Below are positions 9,301-16,111 of a stretch of DNA of 43,691 bases, one piece after another. The position numbers and the translations under genes were made by a program. The first letter of the stretch is position 1. Each line of letters starts with the position of its first letter. This stretch comes from JAQIBY01 sp964615585 (lineage in GTDB: Bacteria; Bacteroidota; Bacteroidia; Bacteroidales; ML635J-15): contig CAZTNS010000008.1 of assembly GCA_964615585.1 (NCBI GenBank), positions 1 to 43,691 of the forward strand. The letters run 5' to 3'. Below the pieces are notes generated by a model that saw only the letters and a list, made by a program, of their open reading frames with translations, was not told where the DNA came from and did no database searches.

Positions 9301-9773
9301 CACCAAAAATCACTCAGATGTTGCAGGAAGACATTGCCAGGCTGGAAAATCATGGAGAATATTCATTTGAAACAGACGGGCAGACCATTACCATTGGCCT
9401 CGAAGATGTGGAAATATACTCTGAAGACATCCCCGGCTGGGAAGTAATCAATCAGGGGAATTTAACGGTGGCTTTGGACGTTAAAATATCCGATGAACTT
9501 AAAAAGGAAGGCTTTGCAAGAGAATTAGTCAACAGGATACAGAACCTGAGAAAAGACAGTGGATTTGATGTGACGGATAAAATTCATGTTCAGGTAAGTT
9601 CTGACAATGATGTGAGAGAATCTATTGAGGAACATGCTTCCTATATTTGCGAACAAACTCTTGCTTTGTCCATAAAAACTTGTGATAAATTGGAACAAAA
9701 ATCAGCCGTTCACGTACAACTTGATAATAACAGGACTATGACATTATTTATTGAAAAGGCAGATACTAACTAA
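6339..9773 (+). CDS. ileS: Isoleucyl-tRNA synthetase
   Basis: A class I aminoacyl-tRNA synthetase of 1144 residues that charges tRNA-Ile in the cytoplasm. The HIGH-type signature appears as GIHH (57-60) after GPPSANG, and the KMSKS-type loop as KMSKR (689-693). The editing (CP1) domain lies between, and the anticodon-binding domain follows, with VRQPL-type blocks near the C terminus. Its length and the absence of a C-terminal zinc finger fit the long, eukaryote-like IleS type common in Bacteroidota; that type is often less sensitive to mupirocin, which here is inference. ATG 6339 is chosen because a promoter occupies the longer open frame. It is followed 11 nt later by a dksA-like gene and then lspA. 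Confidence 0.95.
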   Translation: MHSKFPEYNSLDLPNVNREIQEKWKAKKSFEKSVENRAEAKPFIFHEGPPSANGKPGIHHVMARTIKDIICRYKTMQGYQVRRKAGWDTHGLPVELSVENTLGISKESIGKDISVEQFNKTCRSEVMKYTDMWEKLTRQMGYWINMDDPYVTYDNRYIETLWYLLKVLYDKGLLYKGYTIQPYSPAAGTGLSTHELNQPGCYKDVKDTTVTGMFHVPDKPQNKPVLDKCDTDVYFLAWTTTPWTLPSNTALAVGQDLDYALIKTVNPYMGNPVHVILAKDLVNTYFSEDFRNGDFNDFKPGSKKIPWQVVDEYKGSSLVGMSYEQLIPWVKPVGDAFRIIAADYVTTGEGTGLVHIAPTFGADDDRVAKISNIAPLILIDKDNQKVPMVDKKGRMIPIEDIDDDFVKKYVNIDNYRPFAGRYVKNEYDENAKSDDPALDVDIAVTLKKQGKAFQVEKYVHNYPHCWRTDKPILYYPLDSWFIKTTEVKERMIELNKTINWKPKSTGEGRFGKWLENLVDWNLSRSRYWGTPLPIWSTEDGKERKCIGSVKQLLGEIEKSVKTGFMDKNPFSGFKTGDVSAENYEKIDLHRPFVDDIVLVSDTGEPMKRESDLIDVWFDSGAMPYAQWHYPFEHKDDFHERVPADFIAEGVDQTRGWFFTLHAIATMISDDVAFKNIISNGLVLDKYGNKMSKRLGNAVDPFETMDKHGADALRWYMVTNAQPWDNLKFDPKGIEEVQRKFFSTLYNTYNFFALYANIDGFDVLQEKLPVNQRPMLDQWIVSQLHSLIADVTKSLDKYEPTRAGRLIQNFVIDHLSNWYVRLGRKRYWGGEMNEDKLAAYQTLHECLLTIAKLMCPLSPFYPEKLYADLTLNKAETSVHLEDFPVCDKLLMQKDLEERMQMAQAISSMILALRRKVNIKVRQPLQKIMIPVSDKKMQQQLEKVENIIKTETNIKSIEYLSDASEVLVKKIKPNFKSLGPKYGKLMKQIAPKITQMLQEDIARLENHGEYSFETDGQTITIGLEDVEIYSEDIPGWEVINQGNLTVALDVKISDELKKEGFARELVNRIQNLRKDSGFDVTDKIHVQVSSDNDVRESIEEHASYICEQTLALSIKTCDKLEQKSAVHVQLDNNRTMTLFIEKADTN

Positions 9774-9784
9774 AACAACGAACT

Positions 9785-10165
9785 ATGGCCGAAGAAAAAA
9801 AGAGATACAGTAAGGAAGAGCTTCAGGAGTTCAAGGAACTTATTTTGAAAAAACTGGAGAAAGCAAAGAAGGATTATGAGATGTATAAATCTGCATTGAA
9901 TCATGAAGGGAGTAATGATACGCAAGATACGTCCCCTACTTTTAAGGTGCTTGAGGAAGGAGCAACCGTGTTGTCAAAAGAAGAAGCCGGCAGGTTGGCT
10001 CAACGTCAGGCAAAATTTATTCAGCACCTGCATGCGGCCCTTGTACGCATCGAAAACGAGACGTATGGAGTATGCAGGGAAACAGGAAAACTGATAGCCA
10101 AAGAGCGACTTAAAGCAGTTCCACATGCTACATTGAGTATTGAGGCAAAAAACAACAGAAAATAA
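9785..10165 (+). CDS. DksA/TraR-like protein with degenerate zinc finger
   Basis: A 126-residue protein with a long N-terminal coiled coil and a C-terminal segment (T-Y-GVC-x(15)-VPHATLSIEA) that aligns with the DksA zinc-finger region. DksA-type proteins bind in the RNA polymerase secondary channel and modulate transcription, often with ppGpp. A D-x2-D-x-S sequence (in NDTQDTS) sits where DksA has its coiled-coil-tip D-x2-D-x-A motif. Only one of the four zinc cysteines remains (C97); the other three positions are T100, S118 and A121. It therefore probably folds without zinc. It lies between ileS and lspA, an order I recall in other Bacteroidota. Confidence 0.85.
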   Translation: MAEEKKRYSKEELQEFKELILKKLEKAKKDYEMYKSALNHEGSNDTQDTSPTFKVLEEGATVLSKEEAGRLAQRQAKFIQHLHAALVRIENETYGVCRETGKLIAKERLKAVPHATLSIEAKNNRK

Positions 10166-10231
10166 CAACCCGTCAAAAATCATGGGGTGATTTTTGTGCC
10201 TTTGATTTTTTGGTGTGTGCAATGTTACATA

Positions 10232-10852
10232 ATGAAAATGGGAAACAATAAAAAGAAGTTTTTAGTTGCCTCCGGAATCATTCTCCTGATCATCATCATT
10301 GATCAGGTACTGAAAATCTGGATCAAAACAAACATGATGCTTGGCGAAGAATACCGCATTGCAGATTGGTTTATCATCCACTTTACCGAAAATGAGGGCA
10401 TGGCTTTCGGGATGGAATTTGGCGGCGAATCTGGCAAGTTGATTTTGAGCTTGTTTCGCATTGTGGCCATTGGTTTCATGGGATATTATATGATTCACAG
10501 CATAACAGAAGGCACCAATTATTATTTTATCGTGGCACTGTCGCTTATCATCGCCGGGGCTTTGGGAAATCTGATCGATTCAATCTTTTACGGTGTTATA
10601 TTTGATCATAGTTTGTTTCAGGTGGCCGAAATGTTTCCCGAAGGGGGAGGTTATGGAAAGTATTTACATGGAAAGGTGGTTGATATGTTTTATTTTCCCA
10701 TTATCAATGGGTATTATCCAGAATGGTTGCCAAAGATTGGCGGACAATCGTTTACCTTTTTTAAGCCCGTTTTTAATGTTGCCGATGCTTCAATTACAAC
10801 AGGGGTATTTATTTTTATCCTGTTTTATAAAAAAGTAATGCAGACAAAATGA
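10232..10852 (+). CDS. lspA: Lipoprotein signal peptidase
   Basis: A 206-residue inner-membrane aspartic protease that removes the signal peptide from prolipoproteins after lipidation. Four membrane helices are visible. Family motifs are I-DQ-x2-K near residue 24, N-EG-x-AFG (54-60), GALGNLID (109-116), VVDM (149-152) and FNVADASI (181-188). D151 and D185 are the expected catalytic pair. An insertion rich in glycine before VVDM makes it longer than the roughly 165 residues of E. coli, as is usual in Bacteroidota. ATG 10232 is preferred to the GTG at 10187. It is the last gene of the ileS unit, 66 nt after the DksA-like gene. Confidence 0.93.
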   Translation: MKMGNNKKKFLVASGIILLIIIIDQVLKIWIKTNMMLGEEYRIADWFIIHFTENEGMAFGMEFGGESGKLILSLFRIVAIGFMGYYMIHSITEGTNYYFIVALSLIIAGALGNLIDSIFYGVIFDHSLFQVAEMFPEGGGYGKYLHGKVVDMFYFPIINGYYPEWLPKIGGQSFTFFKPVFNVADASITTGVFIFILFYKKVMQTK

Positions 10853-10891
10853 AACTTATTCATCATGGTGCCATGTCAATTCAAATTATTA

Positions 10892-10948
10892 TGAGGATAA
10901 AGATTGTTTGGCTTATAGCGCAAGGATTGTACGAAAATTTTATCCTCA
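10892..10948. repeat. Inverted repeat downstream of lspA
   Basis: TGAGGATAAA (10892-10901) and TTTATCCTCA (10939-10948) are perfect 10-bp inverted repeats around a 37-nt loop. The position, just after the last gene of the ileS operon, suggests an RNA 3'-end structure, but there is no T-tract after it. Function is unknown. Confidence 0.45.
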
Positions 10949-11008
10949 AAAGAACAATTAAATACATTTAAGGCAACCATAGAATATAAAATTCGTCGTA
11001 TTAATATA

Positions 11009-11039
11009 TTGTTAATGTAAATTATTTTTTGTATTTTAG
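11009..11039 (+). promoter_or_regulatory. Candidate promoter for the surface-protein operon
   Basis: TTG at 11009-11011 and TATTTTAG at 11032-11039 resemble the -33 and -7 elements with a 20-nt spacer. The -7 has one mismatch to TAnnTTTG. The start codon at 11061 follows 21 nt later, giving a very short leader. Confidence 0.4.
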
Positions 11040-11060
11040 TGCTCTAATACATATGTAATT

Positions 11061-11612
11061 ATGAAATACATCTTGTTTAGCGGAATAATGATTTTATTTT
11101 CGGTGTTGGTATTTGCCCAAAATAACACACCTGACAGCACTATAAACGTAAGTGATTACTACACAAAGGCCATAAATGAAATCCCTTATGATGAAAGCAA
11201 ACTGGAAAACGTTAAAAATACACAAATACATTTGATCCCGCCGCAGCATTTTGTTTTTGCAAAAGATATCCCCGGGTATATTCATCCGGGAACAAGTGCC
11301 AGTATCCAGGTAAAAGACATTGAAGGAACAAGTTGGCCGGTGATAGACAAAGTGATGACAAAAGAACATTTTGAAAGCCAGGGTGTGACATATATTGATA
11401 GAGAAGAGGTGGAGTTATATTCAGGATTGTCAGGTGTAATATATACGGTGAGCTTTGAGGTCAAAGGGGTTGAGTTTGAACGCAAGTTGCTGTTCGCCGG
11501 TGATTATAATTATACGATATGGCTTAATGCCAATTATCCTGTAAGTCTGAAAAAAACAATAATAAAACCAATAATGAGTAGCCTTTTGTCTGCTACGATT
11601 ATTAATAAATAG
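11061..11612 (+). CDS. Small secreted protein, possible DcrB/PsbP-like fold
   Basis: A 183-residue protein with a signal peptide (residues 1-19, ending FAQ). After a short polar linker comes a domain (about 60-180) beginning PPQHFVFAKDIPGYIHPGTSASI. The pattern of an aromatic/glycine-rich opening, a SI-x-V strand, an EG-x-SW-PV segment and a late helix resembles bacterial DcrB/PsbP-like proteins, but this is recognition by eye. It has no sorting domain of the type IX system, so it may stay in the periplasm. It lies 6 nt before the large SprB-repeat protein and probably shares its transcript. It could be an accessory factor for that protein, which is inference. Confidence 0.6.
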   Translation: MKYILFSGIMILFSVLVFAQNNTPDSTINVSDYYTKAINEIPYDESKLENVKNTQIHLIPPQHFVFAKDIPGYIHPGTSASIQVKDIEGTSWPVIDKVMTKEHFESQGVTYIDREEVELYSGLSGVIYTVSFEVKGVEFERKLLFAGDYNYTIWLNANYPVSLKKTIIKPIMSSLLSATIINK

Positions 11613-11618
11613 TGTGTT

Positions 11619-14600
11619 ATGAAAACTCTTAAAAAATTATTCCTTTGCATTTTCAGTGTTATTCTGTTAACCACGTTTTCAGGATATGCCCAGAGTCCTG
11701 ATAATATATTGATACATGATATAATTTATGAAACTTCAGATCAGGATATGTGGGGGCCCGGCGGATATTTTAGCCTGGATTTCGATTATGACCTCATTGA
11801 TCTTGAATGGGATGAATCAGGAAACATAGGTGCATATACCTCCATTTTTGGACAAACCTTCGGCATGGGCCTTGATTATGGCTTCTGGGGTGTGATCAGG
11901 TCAACTTTCAGTATTCATGGTTTTCATACAGGCTGGATTGATATCAACTATCCCATAGAAGTTACCCTGGATTTCCCCGATGATTACAGTTTTGATCCGG
12001 GTGAAACAATAACTGTGAATACATGGTATGAAGTACAGAATGGGTGGTATCTTGATACCCATTTCCCCGAAGCCGGTATAATCGCACTGGATTTGGAATT
12101 TGGTTTTGGCATGCACATGGACCTGGTTGTTGAATTGTTCGGAACAATGACCATTCCCCTGATGCCCACAATAGCCATTCCCCACGATCCAGTTCCCGGA
12201 CAGCCATTACCTCATGATTCCATCGCCATATTTTATTTGAATGGAGATACCGGAGAAACAGTTTATCCATGTTTAGACCCCGTTACCGGATTACCGCAGT
12301 TTTGTGAAGATACTGTTTTGCCCATCATCATCCCTGATTGGTTTGGCATTGGCCTTACAGGCCAGATTGACCTGCCTTATGTTGAAACAGATGATTGGCT
12401 TGCTCCAAACACCCAGTGTTTACATGCTTACGGACAGGATGACTGGATACAATTTGAGTTGAACATACTTACTTTTCTGGGGGCCATCGCTAATATCATT
12501 CCCCCTCCAACAGGACCGGCAATATCCGAAATTATTGATATCCTTGATGGAGGCACAATTACATACAGTGAGGGGCCTATAACAGCATATATTGATTATT
12601 ATATTTTGCAGATTTCTATATCCATGACATCCTGGATGACACAGGAATTTTCTTTTTGTCCAACCATTTGGGTTACCCTTGGTTTCCCGCTTGAAGTTCC
12701 TTATACGGTTACCGACCCCTCAGACAATAACAATGTCGTGGATTCCGGTGATTCGGATGAGGTAACCTTTGCTGTTAACAACGACTTCAACTTTACATAT
12801 CCCTGTTTTGACTGGGATTCAATGGATATTGATGTCCTTGGTTATGATATTACACCCACATTTACTAACCATACCTGGGATTCCCTAGCTTTTGATTTTA
12901 ATTACTCAATAGTTTGGGCTTCCATTGAAATTGTGCTTGAAACACCATTTAAATCCAGTGAAATACCCGCTTTCGATTTACCAATTACATATGAAGATCC
13001 GGAAACAGGTGAAATAAAAACCGTTGAAGCTTCAGCACCAGCATATACAACCCCGGAAATTGACCTTTCAGATTACCTTGATGAAGATGAATATGTGTCT
13101 GTTAATGAGATGAAAAATGGAGCTAAAGACATTACAATTGGCCCATTTACCATTGGTCCGTTATTAGAAGGCTCTATACCATTGGGGTACATTCCGATCA
13201 ACTGGTTTGAAGAAACATGGCTGATGGACGGTTTTTATGAAGATGATGATACCATAACAGACCAAGTCAATATCATTCCGCTTCCGGAACTTGATCTGGA
13301 AATTGATGGCAATAATATTCTTTGTTATGGAGATACAACAGGTGTGGTTACTGTTACAGCACTGAACTCTACAGGCCCGTACACCTTTGATTATTCATAC
13401 GGCGTTACAAACACCCACATGAGCCCGGTTGACAGCATATACGTTCCCGCAGGCTATTATTATGTGACTGTTTCCGATGTATATGGTTGTGAAGTATATT
13501 CAGAACTCAATATTACGCATTTGTATCCACCAATGTGGTCGGAAACCGATGGAGATGAAGTTTTATGCCATGGTGAACAAACCGGCAATCTTTATGTAGA
13601 ATCGGGAGGTGGTGCTCCACCTCATACATACCATTGGGAACCTTCAGGTTCTGATCAACAAAATGTTCACGGGGTATATGCCGGCTGGCATTACGTGACT
13701 ATCACAGACTCAGTGGGATGTACACATGAAGATTCTGTCTTTATTGATGAACCGGACGCTCCTCTTAGCATGACTTACGATTATACCAATGTTTCATGTC
13801 ATGGTGGGTATGATGGTGCTCTTGATATTACTGTCGCCGGAGGTACACCTCCTTATTATTATCAATGGTCAAACGGTATGCAAACCGAAGACCTTATGAA
13901 TATTCCTGCAGGTGACTATACTGTGACAATTATTGATTCACACGATTGTAAGTATATTTGGACCATGGTTATTATAGAACCTGATCAATTGGTAGCTACA
14001 ATTGAGTCTGAAGATGTTACTTGTTATGGATATGGTGATGGACAGATAGACCTGACAGTAACCGGTGGTACACCGCCTTACAATTACCAGTGGAATACAG
14101 GAGATACATCTGAAGACCTCTATGACCTTGAAGCAGGTATTTATATCGTTACAATTACTGATCAGTTTGATTGTCAGACATATGCTTATGTACAGATAGA
14201 TGAACCTGATCTCCCGTTAACGGCAGAAATTGAACATGAAGATGTACGCTGTTACGGCGAAGGCAACGGCTGGGCCACTGTCAATGTGTATGGAGGAACA
14301 GAGCCATATTATTATGAATGGTCAAATGGTGAAATAGGACAAACCATTGACACGCTTGATCCCGGTATTTATGCCGTTACTGTATTTGATGACCATGATT
14401 GTGTTGCCTATGATACTGTAGAAATTATTCAGCCCGATGCTCCCTTATCAGCAACCATTGACGCTACAGATGCCTCATGTGGTGGATATTCCGACGGGTC
14501 TGTTCACATTGATCCGGCAGGCGGAACACCGCCTTACACATTTGTCTGGTCTAATGGATCATGGGAAGAAGACCTTATTAATGTCCCGGCCGGGATTTAT

Positions 14601-15923
14601 ACAGTTACCGTAACAGATTCTCATTATTGCCATTTTACAATTTCTGACACAGTAGGACAACCAGAACCAATTCATCTTGAAACCTTTGGTGACCAAACAA
14701 TTTGTTACGGACAAACAACAGAAATTGGTTTCAGTATGATCACCGGTGGTGTACCCCCTTATGATGTATTTTGGAATCATAACGGTCTTACGGGGGATGT
14801 CATTGAAGTAGCACCTACAGAAACAACAGAGTATAGCGCCTTTGTTACTGATTCCATTGATTGCATCAGTGACACCTCATACTTTACTGTTACTGTATTG
14901 GATTCCCTCGAATTTTCAGTATCTGCAAGTCAGGATTCTGTGTGTCCGGGTGATGAGGTTATATTCAATCTCAACATTCGTGGTGGCGGAGGAGAATGGC
15001 CGTATGAAGTATATATGAATGACAGCCTCCTGGAAGCTCCGCAAATTACAGTTACACCTGAGCACGATTCTGTTTTTGCTTTCACCGCCTGGGATCAATG
15101 CCATTTTGATAGTATATACATTGAATACCCGATTTATACTTTTGATTTGCCTGCAGTGGCTGTCAATGCAGACAAAACTGAAGGCTGCCAACCATTGACT
15201 GTACAATTTAGTGAAAGCAGTGATATTCAGGGACAGCAATACAGATGGAACTTTGATGATGGGGATGTCGAGAACCTCTCATTTGATAAGAATCCTGAAC
15301 ATACATTTAATAATGCAACAACATATCATGTCAACCTGATGGTTACCTCCGTTGAAGGATGTAAAGATGACAGTACGATCGCAATCACTGTGTATCCAAA
15401 ACCCGATGCCAATTTTGAAGCTGACAGAACCAGCGTGATGTTGTCTGATCCACTTATTGTATTTACAAACTATACAGATGGTGCTTTCTTTTATCGTTGG
15501 GATCTTGATGATGGAACAACATCTGATCAGGAAAACATCCAGCATGCTTATAACCAAGCAGGCAATTATACAGTAAACCTTGTTGCAGAGTCTATGTTTG
15601 GATGTGTTGATTCTGCACAGCTTGATATTACAGTAGCTGGAGAGCAAATGGTTTATGCTCCCACTGCATTTTCACCCAACCATGATGATATAAATGACAT
15701 CTTTAACATCGTTATTACAGGTTTCGACCTGGAAACTTATCATATGGAAATTTTTAACAGATGGGGTGAACAGGTATTTGTCTCTGATGATTATAAAGAA
15801 GGTTGGAACGGGAATTATAATGAAGAAGAATGCCGTGAAGGTGTATATACATGGTACGTCGAATTTGATGACTTATACGGCAACACCTACAATAAATCAG
15901 GTACAGTTACCCTGATCAGATAA
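11619..15923 (+). CDS. Large surface adhesin with SprB and PKD repeats, T9SS type B sorting domain
   Basis: A 1434-residue exported protein. It has a signal peptide (1-24, ending GYAQ) and a unique N-terminal region rich in aspartate, tryptophan and proline (about 25-560). Seven SprB-type repeats follow, starting near residues 566, 648, 725, 800, 876, 952 and 1027, each opening with C-(Y/H/G)-G and containing GGTPPY-x-Y-x-W. Two PKD-like domains lie at about 1174-1260 and 1262-1340. The last 90 residues are a CHU_C/type B sorting domain (APTAFSPN at the start, IFNRWGE, VTLIR at the end). SprB of Flavobacterium is a motility adhesin exported by the type IX system. No PorP/SprF-like partner is next to it here. 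Confidence 0.87.
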   Translation: MKTLKKLFLCIFSVILLTTFSGYAQSPDNILIHDIIYETSDQDMWGPGGYFSLDFDYDLIDLEWDESGNIGAYTSIFGQTFGMGLDYGFWGVIRSTFSIHGFHTGWIDINYPIEVTLDFPDDYSFDPGETITVNTWYEVQNGWYLDTHFPEAGIIALDLEFGFGMHMDLVVELFGTMTIPLMPTIAIPHDPVPGQPLPHDSIAIFYLNGDTGETVYPCLDPVTGLPQFCEDTVLPIIIPDWFGIGLTGQIDLPYVETDDWLAPNTQCLHAYGQDDWIQFELNILTFLGAIANIIPPPTGPAISEIIDILDGGTITYSEGPITAYIDYYILQISISMTSWMTQEFSFCPTIWVTLGFPLEVPYTVTDPSDNNNVVDSGDSDEVTFAVNNDFNFTYPCFDWDSMDIDVLGYDITPTFTNHTWDSLAFDFNYSIVWASIEIVLETPFKSSEIPAFDLPITYEDPETGEIKTVEASAPAYTTPEIDLSDYLDEDEYVSVNEMKNGAKDITIGPFTIGPLLEGSIPLGYIPINWFEETWLMDGFYEDDDTITDQVNIIPLPELDLEIDGNNILCYGDTTGVVTVTALNSTGPYTFDYSYGVTNTHMSPVDSIYVPAGYYYVTVSDVYGCEVYSELNITHLYPPMWSETDGDEVLCHGEQTGNLYVESGGGAPPHTYHWEPSGSDQQNVHGVYAGWHYVTITDSVGCTHEDSVFIDEPDAPLSMTYDYTNVSCHGGYDGALDITVAGGTPPYYYQWSNGMQTEDLMNIPAGDYTVTIIDSHDCKYIWTMVIIEPDQLVATIESEDVTCYGYGDGQIDLTVTGGTPPYNYQWNTGDTSEDLYDLEAGIYIVTITDQFDCQTYAYVQIDEPDLPLTAEIEHEDVRCYGEGNGWATVNVYGGTEPYYYEWSNGEIGQTIDTLDPGIYAVTVFDDHDCVAYDTVEIIQPDAPLSATIDATDASCGGYSDGSVHIDPAGGTPPYTFVWSNGSWEEDLINVPAGIYTVTVTDSHYCHFTISDTVGQPEPIHLETFGDQTICYGQTTEIGFSMITGGVPPYDVFWNHNGLTGDVIEVAPTETTEYSAFVTDSIDCISDTSYFTVTVLDSLEFSVSASQDSVCPGDEVIFNLNIRGGGGEWPYEVYMNDSLLEAPQITVTPEHDSVFAFTAWDQCHFDSIYIEYPIYTFDLPAVAVNADKTEGCQPLTVQFSESSDIQGQQYRWNFDDGDVENLSFDKNPEHTFNNATTYHVNLMVTSVEGCKDDSTIAITVYPKPDANFEADRTSVMLSDPLIVFTNYTDGAFFYRWDLDDGTTSDQENIQHAYNQAGNYTVNLVAESMFGCVDSAQLDITVAGEQMVYAPTAFSPNHDDINDIFNIVITGFDLETYHMEIFNRWGEQVFVSDDYKEGWNGNYNEEECREGVYTWYVEFDDLYGNTYNKSGTVTLIR
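13315..14900 (+). repeat. Seven in-frame SprB-type repeats (about 75-82 codons each)
   Basis: The repeat starts in the protein are spaced 82, 77, 75, 76, 76 and 75 residues apart. Copies 3 to 6 are the most regular, with GG-x-PPY followed by a W and a NG/TG turn, a PAG-x-Y-x-VT-(V/I) strand, and a DSH/DQF/DDHDC turn. The first and last copies are degenerate. The array is a protein repeat, not a CRISPR. Confidence 0.85.
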
Positions 15924-15939
15924 CATGATTAAATGCTCC

Positions 15940-15978
15940 AAACAAAAAAAGACCGGATTTACCGGTCTTTTTTTGTTT
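15940..15978. terminator. Strong bidirectional rho-independent terminator
   Basis: A perfect 17-bp inverted repeat (15940-15956 with 15962-15978) encloses the 5-nt loop ATTTA. The core GACCGG/CCGGTC is flanked by an A7 run on the left and a T7 run on the right, so it should terminate in either direction. It lies 17 nt after the adhesin stop and isolates it from the TonB receptor promoter. Confidence 0.92.
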
Positions 15979-16057
15979 AAAACCAGTTAATGTGATGATT
16001 CATGATTTTTGCTTTAGGCCTGAAAAACCTCTGAACCGTCAATTATTTTGTGTTTCA

Positions 16058-16087
16058 TTTGGGTGTAAAAAAAATATATTACATTTG
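16058..16087 (+). promoter_or_regulatory. Promoter of TonB-dependent receptor (TTTG-N18-TACATTTG)
   Basis: TTTG (16058-16061) and TACATTTG (16080-16087) match the Bacteroidota -33/-7 consensus with an 18-nt spacer. The start codon at 16112 follows 24 nt after the -7 element. The promoter lies inside the longest open frame, which excludes the ATG at 15992 as the start. Confidence 0.7.
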
Positions 16088-16111
16088 CTTTGTAACCAAG
16101 TCCTTTGGATT

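Noticed and set aside
15940..15978. Perfect 17-bp inverted repeat as a transposon end or recombination site
   Set aside because: Its GC core with flanking A and T runs directly after a stop codon is a textbook rho-independent terminator.
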